This document shows positions 45,643 to 54,623 of a stretch of 64,000 bases of DNA, piece after piece. Where the stretch lies: positions 10,721 through 74,720 of the forward strand of contig CAZGIM010000022.1 in the NCBI GenBank assembly GCA_964525995.1. Reading direction: 5' to 3'. How positions within the stretch are numbered: the first letter of the stretch is position 1; each line of letters opens with the position of its first letter. This DNA comes from CAIVAT01 sp964525995 (GTDB taxonomy: Bacteria; Bacteroidota; Bacteroidia; Bacteroidales; FEN-979). Below the pieces are notes generated by a model that worked only from the letters and a program-made list of their open reading frames with translations, ran no database searches and was not told the DNA's origin. The position numbers and the translations under genes were made by a program.

Positions 45643-46848
45643 ATGGCAGATCTAAGTATTGATTTTCTGGGTATAAAATCCCCGAACCCCTTCTGGCTTG
45701 CCTCAGGTCCCCCAACCGATAAAAAGATTAATGTCCTCCGGGCTTTTGAGGCCGGATGGGGCGGGGTGGTGTGGAAAACAATAGGCACCCCTGTCAGAAA
45801 TGTTTCTTCGAGATATTCGAGTCTGAAATTTAACGGCAGAAAAATAGCAGGAATCAACAATATTGAACTGATTTCAGACCGGCCGGTCGAAACCAACCTA
45901 AACGAAATAAAGGAGGTGTTGAAATTGTTCCCGGACCGGGCGGTGTTGGTTTCGCTTATGGCCGACAACAACAGAGAATGCTGGCATGATCTGGTAAAAA
46001 GAACTCAGGACACCGGGGTTCACGGACTGGAACTTAATTTCGGTTGTCCCCATGGGATGGTCGAACGGGGCATGGGTGCTGCGGTGGGTCAGGATCCCGA
46101 TATCGCGCGAATGATTGTGGAATGGGTGATGGAAGTGGCCGAAATTCCTGTGATCACAAAACTCACCCCCAATGTACATTCTGTGGTACCTGTAGGAAGG
46201 GCCGTGGTTGAAGCGGGTTCCGGCGGCCTCTCGTTGATCAATACCATTCAATCGGTAACGGGAATCCACCTCGGAACCCTGGTCCCCAATCCCAATGTGA
46301 ACGGTCGATCAACCTTTGGAGGATACTGCGGACCGGCCGTCAAACCCATAGCCCTGAAATTCCTGACCACACTGGCTCAGGATGAACGTACCTGCCATAT
46401 CCCCCTTTCGGGAATCGGTGGTATCTCCAACTGGCGCGATGCCGTTGAGTTTTTTCTGCTTGGTGCAACCAGCGTCCAGATCTGTACGGCAGCCATGCTG
46501 AACGGATTCAGGATCATTGGTGATTTATGTGAAGGTTTGAGTGACTGGATGGAGGAAAAAGGATACCGGAAAATTTCCGATTTCATTGGATTGTCGGTCC
46601 CAAAAATTACCCGGTGGGAGGAGCTTGACCTGAAATACAAGGTAGTGGCCGCCATCGACCAGAAGCTTTGTATTCATTGTGGATTGTGCTATATTGCCTG
46701 TGAAGATACTTCTCACCAGTCCATCGTGATGGAAAAAGGAGTGCCTTATAATAATTATACGGTGAAAGAAGAAGATTGCGTCGGATGCAACCTGTGTCAG
46801 ATTGTTTGTCCTGCCGGTGGTTGTATTACCATGACAGAACGGCCATAA
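45643..46848 (+). CDS. preA: NAD-dependent dihydropyrimidine dehydrogenase, PreA subunit
   Basis: I use the ATG at 45643 (MADLSIDFLGIKSPNPFWLA), which follows the preT stop by four bases; the longer frame overlaps preT. The protein has 401 residues. Residues 1-310 form a dihydroorotate-dehydrogenase-like FMN barrel (LNFGCPHGMVERGMGAAVGQ, ITKLTPNVHSVVPVGRAVVE, GIGGISNWRDAVEFFLLGA). The C-terminus holds two [4Fe-4S] motifs (CIHCGLCYIAC and CVGCNLCQIVCP). With PreT it forms the two-subunit reductase of pyrimidine catabolism. The active-site cysteine loop appears in FGGYCGPAVKPIA. Confidence 0.92.
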   Translation: MADLSIDFLGIKSPNPFWLASGPPTDKKINVLRAFEAGWGGVVWKTIGTPVRNVSSRYSSLKFNGRKIAGINNIELISDRPVETNLNEIKEVLKLFPDRAVLVSLMADNNRECWHDLVKRTQDTGVHGLELNFGCPHGMVERGMGAAVGQDPDIARMIVEWVMEVAEIPVITKLTPNVHSVVPVGRAVVEAGSGGLSLINTIQSVTGIHLGTLVPNPNVNGRSTFGGYCGPAVKPIALKFLTTLAQDERTCHIPLSGIGGISNWRDAVEFFLLGATSVQICTAAMLNGFRIIGDLCEGLSDWMEEKGYRKISDFIGLSVPKITRWEELDLKYKVVAAIDQKLCIHCGLCYIACEDTSHQSIVMEKGVPYNNYTVKEEDCVGCNLCQIVCPAGGCITMTERP

Positions 46849-46954
46849 CTATAAAAAGTTATTACCAAGGACTGTTGATAAAAATACATTCAATATTTGT
46901 CCTTTTCTTCCAAATCACCCTTACTTTTAACCGACTAATCTAATTCTGGCTGCC

Positions 46955-47164
46955 ATGAAAAATCACCGACATAATTCCAATGCTGATATCGTGGATAACA
47001 GACTGAGAGTCTCAAACCATCCCATTTCAGTACCTAAAGAAAAGTTACGGGCCGGTTCGCTCGATGATAAGTATCCGGTATTGTTAGATGACGGGCGGAC
47101 GATTGTCTTTATCAAAGACAAACGCCGGGAACGGGAAGTCCGGTTGCGTTACGCAACGCGTTGA
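46955..47164 (+). CDS. Small basic protein of unknown function
   Basis: This 69-residue reading frame has codon use like its neighbours. The C-terminal half reads DKYPVLLDDGRTIVFIKDKR followed by REREVRLRYATR, a compact two-strand segment that resembles small regulatory or hemin-uptake-type proteins in overall shape only. It has no signal peptide. It lies between preA and the TetR gene on the same strand, 106 bases after preA. Its existence is likely but not certain, and the function is unknown. Confidence 0.5.
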   Translation: MKNHRHNSNADIVDNRLRVSNHPISVPKEKLRAGSLDDKYPVLLDDGRTIVFIKDKRREREVRLRYATR

Positions 47165-47229
47165 TCCAACTATTACAGTTCCTCCCGACTTAACTCCCTT
47201 CTGAAATTTTTCTGTTTTCCCGAACATTT

Positions 47230-47262
47230 TTTGCCTTACCATTAAAAAAGGTTGTATTTTTG
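47230..47262 (+). promoter_or_regulatory. Promoter of the tetR-type regulator gene
   Basis: TTTG at 47230-47233 and TATTTTTG at 47255-47262 (TAnnTTTG), with a 21-base spacer, form a good Bacteroidota promoter. The operator below begins immediately after the -7 box, so a bound repressor would cover the transcription start. Confidence 0.7.
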
Positions 47263-47283
47263 CATCCTGAACGTTCAGTATGT
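47263..47283 (+). promoter_or_regulatory. Operator O1 of the efflux regulator
   Basis: It contains the perfect palindrome CTGAACGTTCAG (47267-47278) followed by TATGT. It matches O2 at 47920-47940 in 18 of 21 positions. It lies between the promoter and the ATG at 47290. Confidence 0.7.
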
Positions 47284-47289
47284 ATCGAC

Positions 47290-47877
47290 ATGAATGATAC
47301 CAAAGAATACATTATCGATCAGGCCTACAGTCTTTTTCTGACAAAAAGCTATGAAGCCGTTTCAATCAGCGATATCAGTAAGGCCATCGGATTTACCAAA
47401 GGAGCTTTATACCACCACTTCCTGAATAAAGAGGAATTGTTCAAGGCAGTTATCGACAAGCATCTGAGAATATCTGCAATGGGCAATCTGAAACCGGATA
47501 TCACCCTGGCAGAATATATCCGTGAAAATGTGGAACACGCAAGGCAGATTGTTGATGCTATCCGGATTGAACCCCAGCAATTCGTCCCTATTAATTATCT
47601 TTCGCTTATCATCGACGCTTTCAGACACTATCCCGGTTATGACCGCGACAATGTACAACTCTTCAGTGTTGAGACAACCCGAATTAAAAATATTTTAGAC
47701 CACGCGGTTGAAATCGGCGAAATACGCAACGATATTGATACCCAGGTCATAGCTCTTAATTTCTTAAGTATTGCCGTGGGAATCGCCACCAATCTCATCG
47801 CCCGCAGTTCACCGTCTGCCGCAATTGAGACCTTTCAACTTCAACTGAACCAATTTTATTTACTCCTGAAAAAATAA
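47290..47877 (+). CDS. TetR/AcrR-family transcriptional regulator
   Basis: This repressor of about 195 residues starts at the ATG at 47290 (MNDTKEYIIDQAYSLFLTKS); the longer frame would run through the operator. The TetR helix-turn-helix is clear: YEAVSISDISKAIGFTKGAL followed by YHHFLNKEELFKAVIDKHL. The rest is the usual all-helical ligand and dimer domain. It is directly upstream of an RND efflux operon, and similar 21-base sites precede it and the adaptor gene, so it probably represses both and is relieved by a pump substrate. This is inference from layout; the ligand is unknown. Confidence 0.9.
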   Translation: MNDTKEYIIDQAYSLFLTKSYEAVSISDISKAIGFTKGALYHHFLNKEELFKAVIDKHLRISAMGNLKPDITLAEYIRENVEHARQIVDAIRIEPQQFVPINYLSLIIDAFRHYPGYDRDNVQLFSVETTRIKNILDHAVEIGEIRNDIDTQVIALNFLSIAVGIATNLIARSSPSAAIETFQLQLNQFYLLLKK

Positions 47878-47917
47878 CTGGAAATCAACCTCATTTTAAT
47901 TTAATAATCAAATCATC

Positions 47918-47941
47918 AACATACTGTACGTTTAGTATGTT
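47918..47941 (+). promoter_or_regulatory. Operator O2 before the efflux operon
   Basis: AACATACT and AGTATGTT form perfect 8-base arms around eight bases that include ACGT. The central part matches O1. An imperfect -7 box (TACGTTTA, 47927-47934) lies inside the operator, so binding would block it. The adaptor ATG follows 17 bases downstream. Confidence 0.75.
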
Positions 47942-47958
47942 ATAAATCAACAACAACC

Positions 47959-48993
47959 ATGAATATTAACAGAAATTTTTATCTGGTTTTGCTGATCATC
48001 CTTGTGGCCGGATGCAGCCAGGAACCACAAGTCAAATCACCGGCTAATGAAAAAGTAAAGGTCCAGGTCATGAAGATCGGGACGAGCAGTGCCGGAAACC
48101 AAATGAAATACAGCGGGACAGTTGAAGCATTTCAAACCATTCCACTCAACTTTCAGATAACGGGAATCATCGAACGCGTATCGGTTGATGCGGGTGACCC
48201 GGTGAAAAAGGGTCAAATTCTGGCAGTTCTTGACAATACCGATTTAAAAAACATTTACACAACCGCATCGGCGAAGTATAACCAGGCAAAAGATGCCTAC
48301 GACCGGTTAAAAAGGGTTTATGAAGAGGGCTCATTGCCGGAGATCAAATGGGTGGAGATGAAGACAAACCTTGAGCAGGCAACCTCCTCGCTCGACCTTG
48401 CAAAAAATAATCTCGATAAATGCAACCTGTTGGCTCCCATAAATGGTGTGGTCGGCCGGAGGAATATCGAACCCGGACAAATCTCGCTGAGCCTTGCTTC
48501 TGCTGCGATTGAGATTGTAAGCATCAATCAGGTTTTCATCAGGATTCCGGTCCCTGAAAATGAAGTAAACACAATCGGGAAAGGAACGAAAGCTACCATC
48601 TCCGTCGCTGCTGCGGGCGGTTCCCTATTTGATGGAACCGTGACCAGCATCAGTCCGGTTGCTGACCTGATTTCGAGAACATATACCATAAAGATTCTGG
48701 TTGATAATCCCAGTCATCTGTTAAAACCGGGGATGGTATGCGATGTTTCTCTCTCCCCCGCCGCAGAATCCACCGCCCTGATCGTCCCCTATCAGTCGGT
48801 CAGTAAGGACAGGAACGGCAATCTTTTTGTTTATCTCGTTGATCCTGCCGGTTTAAAAGTGAACAAACAACCCGTTAAGGTCGGCCGCTGTATCGGATCC
48901 GGGATCGAAATAACCGGAGGGCTTACAACCGGACAAACGATTGTCACCGGCGGTATTGAAAAGCTTTCTGATAACTGTTTAATTGAGTTGTGA
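47959..48993 (+). CDS. RND efflux adaptor lipoprotein (membrane fusion protein)
   Basis: The 344-residue periplasmic adaptor links the inner-membrane pump to the TolC channel. It has a lipoprotein signal (FYLVLLIILVAGC, lipobox cysteine at about 19), the barrel-sandwich lipoyl halves (IIERVSVDAGDPVKKGQILA and APINGVVGRRNIEPGQIS), a short alpha-hairpin (SAKYNQAKDAYDRLKRVYEE and ATSSLDLAKNNLDKC) and beta-barrel/membrane-proximal domains to the end. Its stop precedes the pump start by one base. HlyD/AcrA-type; the substrate is unknown. Confidence 0.93.
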   Translation: MNINRNFYLVLLIILVAGCSQEPQVKSPANEKVKVQVMKIGTSSAGNQMKYSGTVEAFQTIPLNFQITGIIERVSVDAGDPVKKGQILAVLDNTDLKNIYTTASAKYNQAKDAYDRLKRVYEEGSLPEIKWVEMKTNLEQATSSLDLAKNNLDKCNLLAPINGVVGRRNIEPGQISLSLASAAIEIVSINQVFIRIPVPENEVNTIGKGTKATISVAAAGGSLFDGTVTSISPVADLISRTYTIKILVDNPSHLLKPGMVCDVSLSPAAESTALIVPYQSVSKDRNGNLFVYLVDPAGLKVNKQPVKVGRCIGSGIEITGGLTTGQTIVTGGIEKLSDNCLIEL

Positions 48994-48994
48994 A

Positions 48995-51900
48995 ATGAAA
49001 GGCCGAAAAATTGATTTTATCGCAGCCTGCATGCGAAATCACACCATCGTGATACTGGTTGTTCTGGTGCTCATGATCATAGGGATTTATGCCCTGATTA
49101 ATATGCCCCGTAATGAGTACCCGCAGTTCACGATTCGACAGGGAGTCATCGTGGGGGTTTATCCCGGCGCAACATCTGCTGAAGTGGAGGAACAACTGAC
49201 CCGGGTAGTTGAGAACTATATATTCAGCTATCAGGAGGTAAACAAGGAAAAAACCTACTCGCTTTCGAAAGAGGGGATCATGTACATTTTTGTAGAATTG
49301 ACCGACCAGGTGACCAATGCCGATCAATTCTGGTCTAAAATACGGCATGGTCTGAACGAATTGAAAATGTCGCTCCCTCCGGGGGTCCTTGCTCTGGTTG
49401 CAAATTCCGATTTCGGCGATACATCCGCCCTCCTTATAACCCTCTCTTCCGAATCACATAGCTATAAGGATCTTGAAGAACAAGTTAAAAGGCTTGAGGC
49501 TGAATGCCGGAAGATACCCACTACTTCTAAAATAAGACGATACGGATTTCAAAAGGAAAAAATATTCGTCAACATCAAACCCGAGCTCTTGAACGAATAC
49601 AGCATTAAAACCATCTCCCTGTTGGGGTCGTACCAACTGAACGGGATGGTGAATTATGCAGGTGTACTCAAGGACGGGAGCCACGACCTGGCAGTTCACC
49701 TTCCTACCGGTTTTGCTTCGGAAAACGACCTGGCCGAACAGATAGTCTTTGCTGATCCGGCAGGAAATGTGATCCGCCTGAAGGATATTGCAACAATCGA
49801 GCGCAGGCTGGCCGATCCCGACAACTATATCAGGCAGAACGGGATGAAAACCGTTCTGGTCTCTCTGGAGATGCAACCGGGAAACAATATTGTACAATTC
49901 GGTGAAGAGGTAGATCAGGCATTGAAGCGCTTTGAGAAAGGGTGTCCGAAAGATATCACAGTGTCGAAAATATCCGAACTGCCGAAATATGTAAAGGATT
50001 CGATCAGCAATTTCATGAAAGAATTTCTGATCGCCATTGTGGCCGTGATATTGGTAACCATGATCTTATTACCTTTCAGGATATCTTCCGTCGCGGCATT
50101 GACCATTCCGGTCTCCGTATTGGTCACCATGGGCATCCTATATGCCTTGCATATTGAACTGCATACGGTTTCGCTGGCTACCTTGATTGTAGTGCTGGGA
50201 ATGATCGTTGACAATTCGATTGTGATCATCGACAATCACGTCACCCGGCTCGACCGGGGCGGTTCGCCCTGGCATACTGCCATTGCCAGCGCCCGTGAAT
50301 TATTCACGCCGATTGTAACGGCCACTTTAGCCATTTTTGCAGCCTATATTCCGCTCAATCTGTTTATGAAAGGCACTGCAGGAGAATTTACCGAAACCAT
50401 TCCGGTGGTGGTGAGTGTTGCCCTGACCGTCTCTATCCTGGTGGCAGTGTTTTTGGTCCCCTATCTGAACTATAGCTTTATAAAAAAAGGACTAAAGCAT
50501 ACAAACCCGGCTTCATCAAAAAAGACGTTTTTGGAACTCCTTCAAAATGCCTATGATAAATCACTCGAAAAAGCCTTTAAACACCCTTGGATAACCATCG
50601 GAGCAGGGATAATCACCATTCTCTTAGCCGGATTCCTTTTATCAAGATTAGACCGGCAGATATTTCCAACGGTAGAAAGAAACCAGTTCCCGGTTGAGAT
50701 TTACTTGCCTTCAGGCGCCTCCCTTGAACGAACGGCAGCCGTTGTCGATTCCATGGCCACTATTCTAAAAAAAGATAAAAGGGTTACCAACGTCACCAGC
50801 TTCATTGGTACCAGTTCTCCAAGATTCCATACGGTTTATGCACCGCAAATGCCCGCAGCCAATTTCGGTCAGTTGCTGGTAAACACCGTTTCAAACAGAG
50901 CCACCGTTGAAGTCATTGCAGAATATGGCGAAAAATATGCTGAATATTTCACCGACGCGCATGTTAAAATGAAGGAACTGGCGCTGCAGCCTAATAAAGA
51001 GGCTATCGAAATCAGGATTTCATCCGATTCGATCGGGGATATCAGACTGGTGCAGGAACAAATCATGAAAATTCTGAAAAATAATCACGATATTACCTGG
51101 GTCCATGATGACTGGAATCAGAAGCAACCCGGAATTACGGTAAACCTTGATCGCGACAAAGCCAACCGCCTGGGATACAGCAAGAGTTTCATCGCGACTT
51201 CTCTGATGATCGGGCTTGACGGCATTCCCCTGACAACTATTTGGGAAGATGATTATCCGGTCGAGGTGATGCTAACCCAGGAAACAGGCGGCCCTAAAGA
51301 TATCCGGATTCTCGAGGATCAATATATCACTTCGCCGGCCAGCCTGAGGGCCATTCCGCTGAGATCATTTTCAACCTTAACGCCCGACTGGAACGAGGGA
51401 ACTATTGTTCACCGTAATGGTGTGCGCACACTAACCATCATGGTTGATAATGACAGCAAAGTAGTGGCATCATCGGTATTTAATGAACTCAAACCCCAGA
51501 TTGATCGCCTGAAGCTGCCCGAAGGAACAACAATCAGCTATGGAGGAGAATATGAAGGACAGGCAGAAGTCTTCACGCCAATGACCTATGCGCTGGTTTT
51601 AAGCATTCTGATTATCTTTTTTATCCTGATGCTTCAGTTTAAAAAAATAAAACGCTCACTGCTCATTATGTCGGCTATGCTTCTTACCCTGCCCGGCGCT
51701 GCCATCGGTTTGCAACTGATGGGTTATCCGTTCAGCCTGACCTCCTTTTTAGGGATAACCAGTCTCTGCGGACTTGTAGTCAGAAACGGGATCATCCTGA
51801 TCGATTACCTGATTGATCTGAGAAACTCAAACCGTATGACAGTCTATGAATCGGCTCTGGCTGCAGGGAAACGAAGAATGCGCCCCATCTTTCTGACTTC

Positions 51901-53443
51901 GGCTGCTGCTGCGGTCGGTGTCATCCCGATGATCATCAGCCGGTCATTACTGTGGGGGCCATTGGGAACTGTGATCTGTTTCGGCCTTATCGTTGCCATG
52001 TTCCTCACTCTTTACATCTTGCCGGTTTTGTATTGGATTCTTCACAAAAATGAAGATCAAAAGATTACCACACGTGTGAAAGGCCCGGGCGGAGTGATGA
52101 AGACAGCCATTGCTTCGGTCATTCTGATTGCAGGAATTACAACCGTAACACAAGGACAGCAAGCGTACACGCTGGATCAGTGCAAGCAAATGGCAGTTCA
52201 AAACAATACAAAAATCAAAAACGGGATTCTGGAAACCGAAGCGTCCAGGCAGGTTAAGAAGGCTGCATTTACCAAGTATTTCCCTTCGGTCAGTGCAGCA
52301 GCGCTTGCTGTAAGATTTAACAAACCACTGATTGAGATGAAGTTCCCGGGAGGGAACCTGCCGGTTTATAACGGCGATCCCTCAACACTTCCTTTTGCAA
52401 CCCAATTCGCATATTTTCCCGGAATTTCGATATCAATGTTAGATAAGCTTACAACAGGTTTTGTGACTGCCACCCAACCGTTATTCACCGGCGGAAGAAT
52501 TTATTTCGGGAATAAGCTGGCCAGTCTTGGCTTGGAGGTCAGTTCAAGAAAACAGGCGCTGTCAACGACGGAGGTGCTCCTGGAAACAGAGAAAAAATTC
52601 TGGCAGATACTGACCCTGAAGGAAAAACTAAAAACCATCGACCGGTACGACACGTTGCTCAGGAATCTGAATAAAGATGTTACCATAGCCTATCGGGCGG
52701 GACTTGTCAATTATAATGATGTACTGAAGGTAACCCTCAAACAAAGCGAGCTGGAGTTGAACAGGCTGAAGCTGAACAATGGAATCAGAATGTCGATGAT
52801 GGCCTTTTGCCAGCATATTGGGATCCCCTACGATTCGCTCATGAATCTTTCAGATGCCGGAACGCCGGTTATGGAACCATATAGTTGCCGGGCCGATCAT
52901 AACACAGCGTTGACGAACAGGGAAGAGTACCAGTTATTGCAGGATTGTGTTGAAGCCGAAGACTTGCAATACAAGATGAAGTTAGGGAAATACCTTCCTG
53001 AGCTCGGGGTAGGGGTCGGTGCATTTTCTTATAATATGACCACTACCTGGACAAATAACCTCATGGCGTTCGGGTCCCTGAATATTCCTCTTTCGGATTG
53101 GTGGGAGGCTTCACATACGTTAAAAGAACAAAAACTGAAGGAAGAAATCGCCGCCAATCAGGTCAAATACACCACTGAAATGCTGAATCTGGAAATGGAG
53201 AATGCATGGAATGCAGTAAATGAAGCCTACAAGAGAATCAAAATAACCGAGAAGGCTGTAAAACAGGCTGAGGAGAACTTAAAAGTCACGGAGAACAACT
53301 ACCACGCAGGAATAAACGGTGTTTCCGATCTGCTTGAAGCTCAGGCCATGTTACAAAACACACACGACAACCTTGCTGAGGCTCGCTTTGGGTACTTTAT
53401 CAATCTGGCCGAATACCGTAAAACTACCGGAACCTACAGGTAA
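48995..53443 (+). CDS. RND efflux pump fused to a TolC-type outer-membrane channel
   Basis: One frame of 1482 residues encodes an RND permease (about 1-1020) and a complete outer-membrane efflux protein (about 1035-1482). I use the ATG at 48995; the upstream TTG at 48983 would overlap the adaptor gene. The RND part has TM1 (IVILVVLVLMIIGIYALI), the helix-4 motif GMIVDNSIVIIDN (one of the two AcrB aspartates, the other asparagine), and GLVVRNGIILIDYLI in the TM10 region. At residue 1035 a methionine starts a typical signal peptide (MKTAIASVILIAGITTVTQG) and then QAYTLDQCKQMAVQNNTKIK, the TolC beginning, with ENNYHAGINGVSDLLEAQAM near the end. As a single chain this would have to span both membranes or be processed. 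A missing stop from a frameshift is an alternative. Confidence 0.85.
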   Translation: MKGRKIDFIAACMRNHTIVILVVLVLMIIGIYALINMPRNEYPQFTIRQGVIVGVYPGATSAEVEEQLTRVVENYIFSYQEVNKEKTYSLSKEGIMYIFVELTDQVTNADQFWSKIRHGLNELKMSLPPGVLALVANSDFGDTSALLITLSSESHSYKDLEEQVKRLEAECRKIPTTSKIRRYGFQKEKIFVNIKPELLNEYSIKTISLLGSYQLNGMVNYAGVLKDGSHDLAVHLPTGFASENDLAEQIVFADPAGNVIRLKDIATIERRLADPDNYIRQNGMKTVLVSLEMQPGNNIVQFGEEVDQALKRFEKGCPKDITVSKISELPKYVKDSISNFMKEFLIAIVAVILVTMILLPFRISSVAALTIPVSVLVTMGILYALHIELHTVSLATLIVVLGMIVDNSIVIIDNHVTRLDRGGSPWHTAIASARELFTPIVTATLAIFAAYIPLNLFMKGTAGEFTETIPVVVSVALTVSILVAVFLVPYLNYSFIKKGLKHTNPASSKKTFLELLQNAYDKSLEKAFKHPWITIGAGIITILLAGFLLSRLDRQIFPTVERNQFPVEIYLPSGASLERTAAVVDSMATILKKDKRVTNVTSFIGTSSPRFHTVYAPQMPAANFGQLLVNTVSNRATVEVIAEYGEKYAEYFTDAHVKMKELALQPNKEAIEIRISSDSIGDIRLVQEQIMKILKNNHDITWVHDDWNQKQPGITVNLDRDKANRLGYSKSFIATSLMIGLDGIPLTTIWEDDYPVEVMLTQETGGPKDIRILEDQYITSPASLRAIPLRSFSTLTPDWNEGTIVHRNGVRTLTIMVDNDSKVVASSVFNELKPQIDRLKLPEGTTISYGGEYEGQAEVFTPMTYALVLSILIIFFILMLQFKKIKRSLLIMSAMLLTLPGAAIGLQLMGYPFSLTSFLGITSLCGLVVRNGIILIDYLIDLRNSNRMTVYESALAAGKRRMRPIFLTSAAAAVGVIPMIISRSLLWGPLGTVICFGLIVAMFLTLYILPVLYWILHKNEDQKITTRVKGPGGVMKTAIASVILIAGITTVTQGQQAYTLDQCKQMAVQNNTKIKNGILETEASRQVKKAAFTKYFPSVSAAALAVRFNKPLIEMKFPGGNLPVYNGDPSTLPFATQFAYFPGISISMLDKLTTGFVTATQPLFTGGRIYFGNKLASLGLEVSSRKQALSTTEVLLETEKKFWQILTLKEKLKTIDRYDTLLRNLNKDVTIAYRAGLVNYNDVLKVTLKQSELELNRLKLNNGIRMSMMAFCQHIGIPYDSLMNLSDAGTPVMEPYSCRADHNTALTNREEYQLLQDCVEAEDLQYKMKLGKYLPELGVGVGAFSYNMTTTWTNNLMAFGSLNIPLSDWWEASHTLKEQKLKEEIAANQVKYTTEMLNLEMENAWNAVNEAYKRIKITEKAVKQAEENLKVTENNYHAGINGVSDLLEAQAMLQNTHDNLAEARFGYFINLAEYRKTTGTYR

Positions 53444-53463
53444 TGGAAAGGTAACAGGAGGAT

Positions 53464-54090
53464 TTAGAAGTTGCTTTTAAGGAAGTCTCTCACTCCATCC
53501 TCCAATCCTGCCCCCCAGTGTGCAGTATAACCCATGTGGTGCGCATGTCCGGTAACCCTGACGGCCCAGACAATCTCACGCGTATGGATATCGAAAAAAG
53601 TTACCCATGCAGTAGAAACTTCGTCGGGCTTATTGAAATTTTCGGCAATGACTACCAGTCCTATTCCCTTTTCCCGGGTTAACTGGTAGGAACTTACTGC
53701 CTTTTGAACTGTGTCGGTCGGAAAAGCATAATCGTTACCTATTATGAAATCAGGAACAACGAACCGGGTTTTGCGCTGAACCTCATCCGGAACATAAACA
53801 AATCCATAGTTTTTCAATTCATACCGTACGTCATCATATGGTGAGAGCTCTTTTTCAAGATATTTAACCCATGCAGCAGGATAGACCTTGCTGTAATTGA
53901 GGCTCCGGGGAATTTTGTCAACATCGGTCACCCTTACATGTGAAATATCCAATCCGTAATACCACAGGGTATCACAATTTTGTACACGCTGGGGAATACC
54001 GGTCGATTGGGTCCCCTGTCCCATCATACTAACCGGGATCATGCAGAGCAACATCAAACAGGCCGCTCCGGAAAATATCAGTGTTTTCAT
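53464..54090 (-). CDS. Exported protein of unknown function
   Basis: I use the ATG at 54090, which starts a signal peptide (MKTLIFSGAACLMLLCMIPV, cleaved near MMGQG); an upstream ATG at 54117 adds nine basic residues. The mature protein, about 180 residues, reads LWYYGLDISHVRVTDVDKIP, FVVPDFIIGNDYAFP, GIGLVVIAENFNKPDEVSTA and ends HHMGYTAHWGAGLEDGVRDF. The alpha/beta composition and HHMGYTAHWG-type histidines suggest a folded periplasmic domain, but I cannot name a family. It converges with the RND-TolC gene at 20 bases. Confidence 0.65.
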   Translation of the reverse strand: MKTLIFSGAACLMLLCMIPVSMMGQGTQSTGIPQRVQNCDTLWYYGLDISHVRVTDVDKIPRSLNYSKVYPAAWVKYLEKELSPYDDVRYELKNYGFVYVPDEVQRKTRFVVPDFIIGNDYAFPTDTVQKAVSSYQLTREKGIGLVVIAENFNKPDEVSTAWVTFFDIHTREIVWAVRVTGHAHHMGYTAHWGAGLEDGVRDFLKSNF

Positions 54091-54200
54091 GTGTAATAAT
54101 TTGATTTTAATTGTCATCTGGAATATCCATTATGATTATCTCTTTCGCAGATTGCGATGGAAATGTTTTAGGATTTTTGGACGCACTCCTCCGTGTTTGG

Positions 54201-54623
54201 TTACGTTCTTCCGCTTCCCAACCTGCCTGCAAGATAACCCATGGGAAAGTAAGCCAGGATCAGGTCGGCAAGCGTAAACCACAAAGGGGAGGGAAGAATG
54301 ACGACATTAATAATCCCGCCGGCGAGGAACCAAACGCTGACAACAAGCGCATAAACCATTTTATAGTTGGTTGAAATCAGGGCTGCAACCAAAGAACCGA
54401 TAAATGTTCCGACCGCATGTGCCAGAAAGGGAAACAAAAAGTTGACCGGCGTAAAGAGGTGCATCGATGCTTTGAGCCCCTCAGTTGTGGTAACATCGGC
54501 GCCTGTCGGGGCTGCGATTAACGCTCCTCCCAACAGGATCAGGCCCATATTGACAGCGCTCCCGGCAACTATACCGGCGACGATTGCAAGGATGTTTCGG
54601 ATTATCGGTTTCATACGGATCAT
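54201..54623 (-). CDS. Four-helix membrane protein of unknown function
   Basis: This 140-residue protein (alternative ATG at 54614) has four hydrophobic segments: NILAIVAGIVAGSAVNMGLI, NFLFPFLAHAVGTFIGSLVA, MVYALVVSVWFLAGGIINVV and FTLADLILAYFPMGYLAGRL. Glycine-rich helices without charged motifs suggest a small integral membrane domain of unknown-function type. It precedes the exported protein gene on the same strand by 110 bases and may share its transcript. Confidence 0.65.
   Translation of the reverse strand: MIRMKPIIRNILAIVAGIVAGSAVNMGLILLGGALIAAPTGADVTTTEGLKASMHLFTPVNFLFPFLAHAVGTFIGSLVAALISTNYKMVYALVVSVWFLAGGIINVVILPSPLWFTLADLILAYFPMGYLAGRLGSGRT

Noticed and set aside
52060..52100. Certain frameshift between the pump and TolC
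   Set aside because: The TGATG in another frame is suggestive only; natural fusions of this kind exist, so I left it as one gene with a note.
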